A stretch of 64,000 nucleotides of DNA from positions 248,001-312,000 of the forward strand of contig NZ_CANLVF010000007.1 in NCBI RefSeq assembly GCF_947494555.1, given 5' to 3'. A program made the translations under genes and the position numbers. The stretch comes from an uncultured Roseibium sp. (GTDB taxonomy: Bacteria; Pseudomonadota; Alphaproteobacteria; Rhizobiales; Stappiaceae). A model generated the notes under the pieces. That model had not been told where the DNA came from. It did no database searches and saw only the letters and a program-made list of their open reading frames with translations. How positions within the stretch are numbered: the first letter of the stretch is position 1; every line of letters starts with the position of its first letter. Below, piece by piece: positions 43,778 through 53,121 of this stretch.

Positions 43778-44512
43778 GTGATTGACTTGCAGACACGCTC
43801 CGCACCGCCTGCGAAACTGACAGTCTTCATCGTCGATGACGAGCCGGAAATCGGCCAGTTGTTGCAGGAGGCGATGTCCCAGTTCGACATGACCGGCGAA
43901 ATCTTTTCGACGGCAAAATCGATGCTGGCCGCGCTCGAAAACACCATACCGGATGCCTGTATCGTCGATCTCGGACTTCCTGATATGGAAGGTATGGCGC
44001 TCATCAACGAGATCCGGAGAAAATCCTCCGTACCGATCATCGTCCTGTCTGCCCGTGGCCATTCAACGGACCGGGTCATGGGACTTGAACTGGGCGCTGA
44101 CGACTACGTTGTCAAACCGTTCGACCCCCGCGAGGTCGTTGCCAGGATCCGTTCGATCCTGCGCAGGTCCTCTGATCAGTCCGCGGGACCTGCCGCAGTC
44201 GACCAGGCCCGGTTTGAGGGCTGGTGCTATCGTCCCTCTTCGCACTGCCTGGTTTCACCCGAAGGCGAAGAGACCTTTCTGTCCACCGGCGAAGCCACTT
44301 TGCTCGAGGCGCTGCTGCGGGCTCCAAAACGGGTTCTGACCCGGGACTATCTGCTGGAACACGGCGGCAGGGACGAAAGTCTCGACAGGTCCATCGATGT
44401 GCGTATTTCCCGGCTGCGCAAGAAACTCAATCGCAAAAATGAAGCGGCGCATATCAGAACGATCTACGGGTCGGGCTACATGTTCGCGACAGGCGTGACC
44501 TGGAGCAACTGA
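43778..44512 (+). CDS. OmpR/PhoB-type response regulator
   Basis: 244 residues: receiver about 14-127 with phospho-acceptor Asp64 in CIVDLGLPDMEG and Lys in YVVKPFD, then a winged-helix DNA-binding domain about 145-240 ending RTIYGSGYMFATG. The GTG start at 43778 is the only start fitting the domain. Partner of the hybrid kinase just upstream. Target genes unknown; the divergent sugar operon is one candidate. Confidence 0.92.
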   Translation: MIDLQTRSAPPAKLTVFIVDDEPEIGQLLQEAMSQFDMTGEIFSTAKSMLAALENTIPDACIVDLGLPDMEGMALINEIRRKSSVPIIVLSARGHSTDRVMGLELGADDYVVKPFDPREVVARIRSILRRSSDQSAGPAAVDQARFEGWCYRPSSHCLVSPEGEETFLSTGEATLLEALLRAPKRVLTRDYLLEHGGRDESLDRSIDVRISRLRKKLNRKNEAAHIRTIYGSGYMFATGVTWSN

Positions 44513-44548
44513 CGAAGACGTGAATCCGGCACGACTTTGGTGCCGTGT

Positions 44549-44947
44549 TCAGCCGTTTCTGAATTTGTGTTCGAATTCTTCACCGGTCATCTTCCGCGTC
44601 GCATCGGAAAACGAATAATTCTCCGGCTTCTGGTCGATAAAGAATTCCGCCTTGAAAGGAAGCTCTGTCCGATCGTCGAAGAGGCCGATCGGGATGCCGT
44701 GGATGCCGCTGTCGACGGGGTGAAAGAAGAGGTTCGAGCCGCAGACGGAACAAAATCCACGCTCAAAACCGTCGGAGGACTCATACCGTTGAACCGGTCC
44801 TTCAAACTCAGCATGCGTGCAGGGAACGGCCATGAACGGTCCGCCGACCCACTTTCGGCACATGGAGCAATGACATGCCTGCAGGCGCGGCATCGCCTCC
44901 GCTGAGAAAGTCACCTGCCCGCAAAGACAACTACCGCTTCGTCGCAT
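44549..44947 (-). CDS. GFA/CENP-V-family zinc protein
   Basis: 132-residue member of the glutathione-dependent formaldehyde-activating (GFA) fold. Zinc ligands are visible: CLCG at residues 7-10, CHCSMC near 26-31 and CSVCGSN near 63. Members are often annotated as formaldehyde-activating enzymes but most have unknown roles. The ATG at 44947 is chosen because GGGAG lies upstream and the Cys-x-Cys follows; the frame reaches 45052 without a better site. Single gene, facing the same way as the TRAP operon but separated from it by a terminator. Confidence 0.85.
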   Translation of the reverse strand: MRRSGSCLCGQVTFSAEAMPRLQACHCSMCRKWVGGPFMAVPCTHAEFEGPVQRYESSDGFERGFCSVCGSNLFFHPVDSGIHGIPIGLFDDRTELPFKAEFFIDQKPENYSFSDATRKMTGEEFEHKFRNG

Positions 44948-45023
44948 CGGCCGCTCCCAATACCCGGTCAACTGATCGCCCAAGCTCGGAAGCTTAGTGT
45001 GGGGGGATCGCGAAATCAAAAAA

Positions 45024-45051
45024 GGCGGGAAGTACAGACTTCCCGCCTTCA
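45024..45051 (-). terminator. Rho-independent terminator of the TRAP operon
   Basis: Perfect 12-bp stem AAGGCGGGAAGT / ACTTCCCGCCTT with a 4-nt loop, followed on the minus strand by a T-run (CCTTTTTTGATTT). It lies 22 bp past the stop of the TRAP large-subunit gene. Confidence 0.88.
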
Positions 45052-45072
45052 ATCTTGAACGAGCCAGGTGCC

Positions 45073-47739
45073 CTAGAAGCTCAGGGAGATGTCCCTGTGG
45101 TCCGACAGGCAGGCGGCAACGTCGAGAGCCATATCGTTCGGCAGCCGCTCCTGCTGCCGAAGACCGACATTGTTGACGATCGCAGCGTCATAGGCCTCAA
45201 GAGCCGGCAACAAATCGGTCGCAGCCTTCTGGCGCCACGCAAGGTCGGCTTCCAGAGCGGCGATCGACTTGTCGATTTCCGCGAGTGCTTCTTCGGCATT
45301 GGGTTGCCGGCTGCGCATGATCTTGCGCGCTTCCGTCAGGCCCTTGCGGATGTCGCTCGTACCCTCGGCTTCGCCCACTTTCGATCGCATGGCGGCAATG
45401 GCTTCGACTGCAGCCTCAGGCTCGAGCTGCGGCACCTGAGATTTCAGAGCTTCAAGCTCCGGACCGAAACCGGCAACGGTATCAGCGTCGGCCAGAATCG
45501 CCTTGACCTCAACGATCGGTTCATAGGCCTGATCCACGGTGCGCCGGTAGGTCTGCCGCGCAGAGGTCTCCGCCTTCTGGATTTCGGCAAAGGCACCGTA
45601 AACCTCTTCCCAGTTGTCCGGGATATTGGCGAGGATCGCATCGTGCTCCTCCTTCAGCGCCTCGATGCGGGCCTGGGCACGTTCACCTTGCTCTGTTGTA
45701 TAAACGGCCCCCTCTCCCGAACGATTGACGATGACCTGCAGTTCTTCAATGCGCTCGTCAATCCGCCGGGCATCACGCTCAAGAGCACGGACCTCCACGT
45801 GTATCGGCTTGTAGGCGCCGGAAGCCGCCGCGACCTCGTTTTCCGCTTCGCGGATCGCCTGCATCAGCGGCAGGGCCTCTCTGGCTTTCTCGAACCCTTC
45901 CGCAAGATCGTCCTGCAGATCGTCCGGCAGATAGCTCATGTCGACGTTTTCTGCCTTCTCGATAGCCGCCAGGATCGTATCGCCATTTTGCTGGAAGTCC
46001 TCGTAGATGAGTTGTTCCATGCAGTATTGCAAGCGCGGATTTTTCGGTGGCGGTGCTGTCTCGGACAACAGCGAAGACCGGTTGGGAAGGTAGTTCACGA
46101 GCTGCGGGTAGAACCCGACAATACCAAGCGCGACCAGCTGAAGCGCAATAAACGCAATCACGCCCTTGTACATGTCTATCGTCTTGACGACCGCGGGGGC
46201 GACACCTCGCAGATAGAACAATGCGAACCCGAAGGGCGGCGTCAGGAACGATGTCTGGATGTTCAGACCAATCATCACGCCAAGCCAGACGGCAGTCACG
46301 TTCGCGGACGGATCCGCCAGCAGGATAGGGGCAACAATCGGAACCACGACCACGGCAATTTCGATGAAGTCGAGAAAGAAGCCGAGTATGAAGATCACCA
46401 GCATGACGATCAGGAACTGGGCCCAGAACCCGCCCGGCAAGCCTTGCAGGAAGTCCTTGACGAGCTCTTCACCTCCGAAAGCACGGAATGCCGATGTCAG
46501 CATCGCGGCGCCTAGCAGAATGATGAAGACCAGCGAAGTCGTTTTCGCCGTCTCGATCATCACGCCGCGCAGTGTGTCTTCCAGCTTCAGCGTACGCCAA
46601 CCCGACCAGAAGATCGCGATAAGAAGCAGCGAGACGGCAATCAACGCAAGGACGAGGCCAAGCACGTCCTGACTGGTCGTGATCAGCTTGATGTTGACCG
46701 CACCGATGAAACTGATGATTACCGCAAGACCGAGCAACGCGATGATGGCAAGGATCGCCGGCGAATAGGCACCCTTTTCGCCGTCACGCAACCGGTAGCC
46801 GGCCATGATCATGGCACCGACGGCACCGATCGCACCGGCCTGATTCACTGTTGCGATACCCGCGATAATGGAACCCAGAACCAGAAAGATCAGGGCAAGC
46901 GGCGGAACCAGCGTGATCACGACCTTGACCGCAAACTGGCGTGTGAAGGTACCTTCTTCATGCACTGCCGGAGCGGCCTTCGGGTTCATCAGCGCGAATC
47001 CGAGAATAAACAGCATGTAGAGGCCGACAAGGACCAGTCCTGGCAGGAACGCGCCGAGGAACATTTCACCGGCGCTTGTCGAGACCACGGAGAAATCCGA
47101 CGGCATGGAGATTTCGCCGGTGCTTGCCTTATAAAGGGACTGACGAAGGGAACCTGCCTGATCAACAGCACTGGCAAGCTGATCGGCAAGAATGATGAGG
47201 ACGATAGACGGCGGGATGATCTGCCCGAGTGTGCCGGAAGCGGCAATGGTCCCGGTTGCAAGCGGCACGGAATATTTGTTGCGCAACATGGCCGGCAGCG
47301 AAATCAGCCCCATGGCAACCACGGTTGCGCCAACGATACCGGTCGTTGCAGCAAGGAGCGCTCCCACAAACACCACCGATATACCGAGACCACCGGGGAC
47401 CGGACCGAACAGCCGAGCCATGGTAACCAACAGGTCTTCGGCGATCTTCGAGCGTTGCAGCATGATGCCCATGAAGACAAACAACGGGATCGCGATCAGC
47501 GTGTCACGTTCGGCTTCCCAGTAAATTCCCCGGAAATTGGTAACACCTGCGCTCAGCCATTGCCCTGCGCCGCCATGTGCAAAATAGGCATTTGCATCTC
47601 CTGAAAAGAGATATCCTGAGCCGGCAGCAATACCGATCGTCAGAATCGCTGACCCGGGCAGTGCGAAAGCGACCGGGAAACCGGACCCCAACGCCAAAGC
47701 CATCAGGAGAACAAGTAGAAGAAGGAAAAAGAGTTCCAT
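45073..47739 (-). CDS. TRAP transporter large permease with C-terminal coiled-coil extension
   Basis: 888 residues, about twice the usual DctM length. Residues 1-555 are the membrane part: many hydrophobic segments, GALLAATTGIVGATVVAMG and GQIIPPSIVLIILADQ near 125-175, plus the longer middle loops typical of the keto-acid/YiaN-type large subunits. From about residue 556 (SLLSETAPPPKNPRL) some 333 residues follow that are hydrophilic, Glu/Ala/Arg rich and coiled-coil forming (for example EVRALERDARRIDERIEELQ), with no membrane helix. The permease uses the sodium or proton gradient to import substrate delivered by DctP. The extension's role is unknown. Follows the small subunit by 21 bp. Confidence 0.92.
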   Translation of the reverse strand: MELFFLLLLVLLMALALGSGFPVAFALPGSAILTIGIAAGSGYLFSGDANAYFAHGGAGQWLSAGVTNFRGIYWEAERDTLIAIPLFVFMGIMLQRSKIAEDLLVTMARLFGPVPGGLGISVVFVGALLAATTGIVGATVVAMGLISLPAMLRNKYSVPLATGTIAASGTLGQIIPPSIVLIILADQLASAVDQAGSLRQSLYKASTGEISMPSDFSVVSTSAGEMFLGAFLPGLVLVGLYMLFILGFALMNPKAAPAVHEEGTFTRQFAVKVVITLVPPLALIFLVLGSIIAGIATVNQAGAIGAVGAMIMAGYRLRDGEKGAYSPAILAIIALLGLAVIISFIGAVNIKLITTSQDVLGLVLALIAVSLLLIAIFWSGWRTLKLEDTLRGVMIETAKTTSLVFIILLGAAMLTSAFRAFGGEELVKDFLQGLPGGFWAQFLIVMLVIFILGFFLDFIEIAVVVVPIVAPILLADPSANVTAVWLGVMIGLNIQTSFLTPPFGFALFYLRGVAPAVVKTIDMYKGVIAFIALQLVALGIVGFYPQLVNYLPNRSSLLSETAPPPKNPRLQYCMEQLIYEDFQQNGDTILAAIEKAENVDMSYLPDDLQDDLAEGFEKAREALPLMQAIREAENEVAAASGAYKPIHVEVRALERDARRIDERIEELQVIVNRSGEGAVYTTEQGERAQARIEALKEEHDAILANIPDNWEEVYGAFAEIQKAETSARQTYRRTVDQAYEPIVEVKAILADADTVAGFGPELEALKSQVPQLEPEAAVEAIAAMRSKVGEAEGTSDIRKGLTEARKIMRSRQPNAEEALAEIDKSIAALEADLAWRQKAATDLLPALEAYDAAIVNNVGLRQQERLPNDMALDVAACLSDHRDISLSF

Positions 47740-47760
47740 TTCAGTAGATCTCGCCCGGCG

Positions 47761-48795
47761 TTAGTTTACGGGGTGGTTTTCATGATCCCGGCCACCGGGT
47801 TCACCGCGTATGTCAGCAACAGCATCCAGGAAATAGGAGACAAACTGGATCATCATCGACACGGCGAACACACCAATGAAGCCGGCCATGAGGTATTTAA
47901 CGTAAAGGCCGAACCCTGCCTGCGAGGTCTCGTAGGCCAAAATCGGGCTGTTGATAATGTTCTGTTTGCCGCCCATGCCGATCACGAGAATGACCACACA
48001 AAGCGACATTCCAAGTATCACCGAACCCACGGCGTTAACGTAGCCCTTCGTCTTAGCGGACATACCGGCGTAAAACACATCCACGCGCACATGTCCTTCT
48101 TCTTTAAGGGTGTAAGCACTGGCAAACAGGAACAGCGCCGCATACCAGAACCGGACAAGATCCGAGAGAAAGGCCTGTTCGTAAGAAAACACAAAGCGGC
48201 CGATGACGATCAGGAGTTCCGCCGCGACAACAAGCAGCGCCAGCCACGTGAAGCCCATGGTACGGGTGAAAGCAGCGATAATAACCGAAACAGCTAATAG
48301 TGGCATATGGACGTAGGCACCACGAAATCGCGATTTGCCAAGTTCATTCGCAAGATTTTCGCCTACGACACCAGCCAGAAGGCCTTCAACGCGTAGAAAG
48401 GAGATAGCGCTGTCGATCAGACCAACGATCAAAACGGCAAAAAAAGCTGCCCTGATCAAAAAGGTATTGATGTTGCTGATGCGTTCACTGTCTTCACGCA
48501 AAGTGCGGCTGTTTTTCAAAACATATGCAATACCGCACAAGACGAAAGCAATGTAGATCAGCAACTGCAGCCAGGACCAGAGTACCGGCAAAGACCCATT
48601 CGCAGCCCCCCCAATCAGCGGACTGATGCCGGGCAAGCCCTGCCAATAGGTGAGATAGTTGTTGATCAGGAATGCTGCCGTGATCGCTAAGATCGACCAG
48701 CCAAATAGACGGAAAAAACGTGCGCTATCTGACGTGGGCCCCCGACTAGATGCCGTGTCCGAAGGCGCGTCCTGAACAGTGTTCAAGGCGGTCAT
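47761..48795 (-). CDS. TRAP transporter small permease
   Basis: 344 residues with about eight hydrophobic segments, longer than the 170-220 of classical DctQ and in keeping with TakQ-like small subunits that pair with long large subunits. FSYEQAFLSDLVRFWYAALF and KEEGHVRVDVFYAGMSAK are the DctQ-type signature (Glu/Arg-rich loop). Lies 76 bp after the binding-protein gene, a gap holding a strong hairpin. Confidence 0.88.
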   Translation of the reverse strand: MTALNTVQDAPSDTASSRGPTSDSARFFRLFGWSILAITAAFLINNYLTYWQGLPGISPLIGGAANGSLPVLWSWLQLLIYIAFVLCGIAYVLKNSRTLREDSERISNINTFLIRAAFFAVLIVGLIDSAISFLRVEGLLAGVVGENLANELGKSRFRGAYVHMPLLAVSVIIAAFTRTMGFTWLALLVVAAELLIVIGRFVFSYEQAFLSDLVRFWYAALFLFASAYTLKEEGHVRVDVFYAGMSAKTKGYVNAVGSVILGMSLCVVILVIGMGGKQNIINSPILAYETSQAGFGLYVKYLMAGFIGVFAVSMMIQFVSYFLDAVADIRGEPGGRDHENHPVN

Positions 48796-48828
48796 CGTTG
48801 GCTATGCCTCTGCTGACAAATGTAAAAT

Positions 48829-48849
48829 GGGACGGGAAATTCCCGTCCC
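48829..48849 (-). terminator. Intercistronic hairpin between TRAP binding protein and small permease
   Basis: Stem GGGACGGGAA / TTCCCGTCCC with one unpaired base, then ATTTTACATTTG on the minus strand. The partial T-run suggests an attenuator letting only part of the transcripts continue into the permease genes. Confidence 0.65.
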
Positions 48850-48871
48850 TCTCTTCAAATGTTGGCTTGGA

Positions 48872-49972
48872 TTACCCGCCGACTCCAAGCACTCGGTTGC
48901 GCTGGTTCACGTAGGCGACGTCCGCAATCGCCATCCATTCGCCATAAGAGTTGCGCGCAGCAAGGAAGCTATCAACGATCCGGCCAGCAAGCGGGCTGTG
49001 ATCGCGTGCTTCTTCCATAACTTCCTGCGAGGCTTCGCCAAAACTGTCATAGATCTCATCGGAGAAGATCTTGACTTCCACGCCATGCTCGTTGATGAGC
49101 TTCTGGAGATACTCAGGGTTTTTGGCGTTGGTTTCCGCCATTTGTTTGGCGTTTTCTTCAGTCGCCGCCGCTTCAATGATTGCTCTCTCTGTGTCGGTCA
49201 AGCTATCCCAGAAGTCTCTGTTCATGGTCAGGGACAGCTGTGATCCTGGCTCGTGGAAACCTGGAGCATAGTAGTATTTGGCAGCTTCGTAGAACTTCAT
49301 GAAATAGTCGTTGAACGGACCAATCCACTCCGTCGCATCGATTGCACCGGACACGAGGTTTTCGTAAATCTGAGAGCCGGGAAGCGACACGGTTGAAGCG
49401 CCGAGTTTGGCAAGAACGTCGCCGCCCTGTCCCGGAATACGCATCTTCAGACCTTTGAGGTCGTCAGCCGTCTCGATTTCCTTGTTGAACCAGCCGCCCA
49501 TCTGGAAGCCGGTGTTGCCGGCAGCAAGACCTTTCAGGCCGAACTCGCCCTGTAGCTCATCCCAGAGCTCTTGACCACCGCCGAAGCGAATCCACGCATC
49601 CATTTCCGGATAAGTCAGGCCGAACGGCACTGATGTGAAATAGGCCAATCCTGGATGTTTACCCTTCCAGTAGTAGTCCGCACCGATATAGGCTTGCGCA
49701 TTTCCGGATGCAACTTCGTCAAACACGTCAAACGGCCCAACACGCTCACCACCGGCGAAGTACTGGACGTTGATCTTACCTTCGGAAAGCTGTGCGATAC
49801 GCTCTGCTAGACGTTGGGCGGAAATACCAACGCCCGGGAAGTCACGCGGCCAGGTCGATACAATGACCATTTCCTTCGTGCCCTGCGCGATTGCCGGTGC
49901 AGCCAGTGTGGACCCGGCTGCAACACCGCCAACACCAAGTCCAGCTTTTTTGATAAACGAACGACGATCCAT
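48872..49972 (-). CDS. TRAP transporter solute-binding protein, TakP-like
   Basis: 366-residue DctP-family protein. A Tat-type signal RRSFIKKAGLGVGG leads to an AIAQ cleavage site near residue 30, so it is exported folded. The ATEWIGPFNDYFMKFYEAAK and YYYAPGFHEPGSQL segments match the 2-oxoacid/lactate-binding branch that includes TakP of Rhodobacter sphaeroides, in which Trp and Glu of this region and a cation contact the ligand. A keto acid or lactate is therefore the favoured substrate. First gene of the TRAP operon; a Cache kinase gene is divergent from it. Confidence 0.93.
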   Translation of the reverse strand: MDRRSFIKKAGLGVGGVAAGSTLAAPAIAQGTKEMVIVSTWPRDFPGVGISAQRLAERIAQLSEGKINVQYFAGGERVGPFDVFDEVASGNAQAYIGADYYWKGKHPGLAYFTSVPFGLTYPEMDAWIRFGGGQELWDELQGEFGLKGLAAGNTGFQMGGWFNKEIETADDLKGLKMRIPGQGGDVLAKLGASTVSLPGSQIYENLVSGAIDATEWIGPFNDYFMKFYEAAKYYYAPGFHEPGSQLSLTMNRDFWDSLTDTERAIIEAAATEENAKQMAETNAKNPEYLQKLINEHGVEVKIFSDEIYDSFGEASQEVMEEARDHSPLAGRIVDSFLAARNSYGEWMAIADVAYVNQRNRVLGVGG

Positions 49973-50139
49973 TAGTTTCCTCCCTAATCGGACCTAAGAA
50001 CTGCGATCGGACTGCAACCATGCACCGATCTCGGCGTATGTCTAGTGGACAGATCAATTGATATGCTATTCGTGATTTTGCGCACTCTCTCGGTAATACT
50101 ACTGAATTTTGCGCAATTGAGTGCCTGTGAACCAACCAA

Positions 50140-51525
50140 ATGCGCAATAAGAGGGCAATCCGTGTGACCTTTAAGACAAAATTGTTACTCATCACGATCT
50201 TGCCTTTGATTGCCGTCTCCTTCCTGATCGGCGGAGTAACATATTTCCAGTCGCGTAAACTCATTGAGGCAGAAACGCGCTCAGTTGAAGAGCGCATCCT
50301 TTCGTCAAAACGGCAGGAAATTCAGAACTACATCAGTCTGGCGCTCACCTCGATTGAACAAATCTACGAGGAAGAACCCGGCGGACGCCAGGCAGCGCAG
50401 GAAGAAGTCAAGGAAATACTGAACAACCTGACCTTTGACTACGACGGCTACTTCTTTGTCTACACTATGGATGGCACCAACGTTGTGCATCCCAAGTTAC
50501 CGCATCTCGTAGGGGGAAACTGGTGGGAGCTGAAGGATGACAATGGAAATTACGTCATTCAGAACCTGATAGCCGCAGCCAAATCCGGGGGTGGCTTCCA
50601 TCGTTATGTCTGGCATAAACCATCGGTCGGATATGTTGCCGGAAAGATTGGCTACGCCATCCATCTGGAAAAGTGGGGGTGGATGCTCGGCACCGGTCTG
50701 TATACGGACGATATCTCAAGAGAAGTTATCGCAATTCGGGCCGACTTTGCGACCAGCATTCGCCAGACTCTTCTGGTCACTTTCCTGATCACGCTTGCAG
50801 GGATCGTGATCGCGGGAAGTCTGATAGCCGGGGTCCGATTTTCCGAGCAACGGTTTGCCGACAGCAAGCTCAAGGAACTGACAAACCGGATCTTTCAGGT
50901 TCAGGAACAGGAACGAAAACGGGTCTCAACCGAACTTCACGACAGTATTTCGCAGCTGCTGGTTTCCGTCCGATACGGGGTCGAGATGATCCACAGCGAA
51001 GCCACGCGCGAGCCGGACCTGCAGATGCAGGCCGCCAAATGCCTGACGACCCTCGATGGAACGATCGCCGAAGTGAGACGCATTTCGCGGGACCTCAGAC
51101 CGAGCGTCCTGGACGACATGGGGCTGGCAGCCGCTCTTGGAAGTCTCGGCAAGGAAATCCAGAATCAATCCGGCATCAAGGTCAGCGTAGACGCCGAGCA
51201 GTGTCACAGCCGCCTGTCCGACGGCGCCAAAACGGCGCTTTATCGCGTCGTTCAGGAGTGCATGACAAATGTCGCGCGGCACTCACAGGCCAACAAGGTC
51301 AACATAGACCTGAAAGTCGGAGCGCAAAGCCTGACGCTTTGTGTGGAAGACAATGGCATCGGCCTACCGCGACCGCTGCCCAAAACGGGAGGACTCGGCT
51401 TCAGAAACATGCGTGAGAGAATTGAGACATATGGCGGCAAATTGATTTTGAGCCGGCGGTCCTCGGGAGGTACTAGGATCAAAGTCCAGATGCCGCTCGA
51501 CAACGCGGCCGCACAAGCAGCGTAA
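50140..51525 (+). CDS. Cache-domain sensor histidine kinase (NarX/HisKA_3 type)
   Basis: 461 residues: membrane segment about 13-33, periplasmic single-Cache domain about 35-205 with FDYDGYFFVYTMDG and HLEKWGWMLGTGLY (sCache_2 features that bind small carboxylates in several kinases), second membrane segment about 210-232, HisKA_3 with phospho-acceptor His267 in STELHDSISQLL, and an HATPase domain with VQECMTNVARHSQA and GGLGFRNMRERIE. Divergent from the TRAP operon with 167 bp between them, and followed by its response regulator after 7 bp. It very likely senses the TRAP substrate. Confidence 0.93.
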   Translation: MRNKRAIRVTFKTKLLLITILPLIAVSFLIGGVTYFQSRKLIEAETRSVEERILSSKRQEIQNYISLALTSIEQIYEEEPGGRQAAQEEVKEILNNLTFDYDGYFFVYTMDGTNVVHPKLPHLVGGNWWELKDDNGNYVIQNLIAAAKSGGGFHRYVWHKPSVGYVAGKIGYAIHLEKWGWMLGTGLYTDDISREVIAIRADFATSIRQTLLVTFLITLAGIVIAGSLIAGVRFSEQRFADSKLKELTNRIFQVQEQERKRVSTELHDSISQLLVSVRYGVEMIHSEATREPDLQMQAAKCLTTLDGTIAEVRRISRDLRPSVLDDMGLAAALGSLGKEIQNQSGIKVSVDAEQCHSRLSDGAKTALYRVVQECMTNVARHSQANKVNIDLKVGAQSLTLCVEDNGIGLPRPLPKTGGLGFRNMRERIETYGGKLILSRRSSGGTRIKVQMPLDNAAAQAA

Positions 51526-51532
51526 CTCCGAG

Positions 51533-52201
51533 ATGACCCAAAACGCACCGCCGTCCGCACCAACTGAACGACCTATCAGGGTCCTGCTCGCCGACGACCA
51601 TGAACTGGTGCGCGACGGCATCAGGGCGCGTCTACAAAAGGTGCCGGATCTGGAAGTCGTTGGCGAAGCGACCAACGGCCGTGAAGCGGTCCTGATGACC
51701 CGGAACCTGAACCCGGACGTGCTCTTGATGGATGTGTCCATGCCGGTCATGAACGGACTGGAAGCGGCAATGGAGATTCGCAAGACACAGCCCGGTGTCG
51801 CCGTTCTGATCCTGTCGGTCTATGACAACCCGGAATATGTGCGCGGTGTGGTGCAGGCCGGTGCCAGAGGATACATTTTGAAAGACATCTCGGCCCAGGA
51901 AATGATCAACGCGATTTCAAGCGTGGCCTCGGGGGGGTATTTCTTTTCCTCCGCAATCGGACCGACGCTCGTTGGCGCAAGCGCTTCCGCTCCGGTTGAG
52001 GATCCCTACGGCCTGACGGAACGCGAACGCCAGGTACTGCGCGAGATTGCGAAGGGCCAGCCGAACAAGGAAGTTGCCAAGGCTCTCGGGATCAGTGTCC
52101 GCACGGTCGAATCGCATCGCCTAAATCTGAGAGAAAAGGTCGGCAGCAAAAACGCCGCTCAACTCTACAAGGTCGCGCAGGAACTGGGATTGCTCGACTA
52201 G
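51533..52201 (+). CDS. NarL/LuxR-type response regulator
   Basis: 222 residues: receiver with Asp67 in VLLMDVSMPVMNG, and a LuxR-type helix-turn-helix about 155-215 (LTERERQVLREIAKG, VAKALGISVRTVESHRLNL). Partner of the Cache kinase, 7 bp downstream of it. The divergent TRAP operon is the likely target, the usual layout for substrate-induced TRAP systems. Confidence 0.94.
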   Translation: MTQNAPPSAPTERPIRVLLADDHELVRDGIRARLQKVPDLEVVGEATNGREAVLMTRNLNPDVLLMDVSMPVMNGLEAAMEIRKTQPGVAVLILSVYDNPEYVRGVVQAGARGYILKDISAQEMINAISSVASGGYFFSSAIGPTLVGASASAPVEDPYGLTERERQVLREIAKGQPNKEVAKALGISVRTVESHRLNLREKVGSKNAAQLYKVAQELGLLD

Positions 52202-52268
52202 TCCGCTATCCATTACACATTCACATGTACCGTCTCTGCCATCTCTTCGCTTCGCATTAAGGACCGAA

Positions 52269-53027
52269 ATGACGAAACCGCTTGTCCTGGTTACCGCTGA
52301 CGTAAAACCCATTGACGGGTTCAACTGGCACGCCGTGAATTCAACCTATCTTCATGCTGTCTTGCAGGGATCCGATTCAATACCGTTGATCCTGCCCTCT
52401 CTTGGCGCAGAGCTGGACATCGATGCGGCGCTCGATCAGGTCGACGGCGTCCTGGCGACGGGCTCACGGTCCAACGTCAATCCCGCAATTTACGGCCAGG
52501 AGCCGACGGAAGAAAACGGACCTTACGATCCGGATCGCGACGCAACGACTTTGCCACTGCTTAAGCGCGCCATTGAACGCGGCATTCCCGTTTTTGCAAT
52601 CTGCCGGGGTATGCAGGAACTGAACGTTGCGCTTGGCGGCACGCTGCTAACCGAAATCCAGACGATCAGCGGACGCAAGGATCACAGGGCGCCGGTCTCT
52701 GAGCATCAGGACGAGCGGTTTCAAATCGCACATCCTGTTGAGGTTGCAGATGGCAGTTGCCTGGAAAAGGTGCTTGGCTCCGAACCTTTTGAAGTCAATT
52801 CACTGCACCGTCAGGCGGTCGGTGACCTGGGCGCGGGGCTTGTGATGGAAGCCAACGCAGAGGACGGAACGATCGAGGCCATGTCCGTCAAGGACAGCCG
52901 CGGCTATGTTCTCGCAACGCAATGGCATCCCGAATACTGGGTCTCGACGGATGGTCCGTCACAGAAGCTGTTCAGCGCATTTGGCGACGCTGTACGCGCC
53001 TACAGGGAAAAACGACTCGGTCATTAG
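52269..53027 (+). CDS. Gamma-glutamyl-GABA hydrolase-like class I amidotransferase (PuuD family)
   Basis: 252-residue peptidase C26 protein. Nucleophile Cys112 in VFAICRGMQELN and the His/Glu pair in TQWHPEYW near residue 222 make a complete Cys-His-Glu triad. PuuD releases GABA from gamma-glutamyl-GABA in putrescine breakdown; without other puu genes here the exact gamma-glutamyl substrate is open. The start has no strong ribosome site but matches family length. Single gene, convergent with the metal exporter. Confidence 0.88.
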   Translation: MTKPLVLVTADVKPIDGFNWHAVNSTYLHAVLQGSDSIPLILPSLGAELDIDAALDQVDGVLATGSRSNVNPAIYGQEPTEENGPYDPDRDATTLPLLKRAIERGIPVFAICRGMQELNVALGGTLLTEIQTISGRKDHRAPVSEHQDERFQIAHPVEVADGSCLEKVLGSEPFEVNSLHRQAVGDLGAGLVMEANAEDGTIEAMSVKDSRGYVLATQWHPEYWVSTDGPSQKLFSAFGDAVRAYREKRLGH

Positions 53028-53121
53028 ATGAAATTTCAGCTGCCCTGGCCTTCAGTCGGCGTATCACCATGACAATCGGCCGAGCCCTGAGCATGCCAGG
53101 GACCACCGGGCAATCGCAGTG

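Noticed and set aside
45055-46515. Plus-strand frame of 486 codons over the TRAP large subunit
   Set aside because: Antisense to the membrane and coiled-coil coding region; no ribosome site or family.
53028-53121. Possible terminator between the PuuD-like and NicO genes (TGCCCTGGC...GCCAGGGA)
   Set aside because: The arms are distant and imperfect with no T-run; not strong enough to call.
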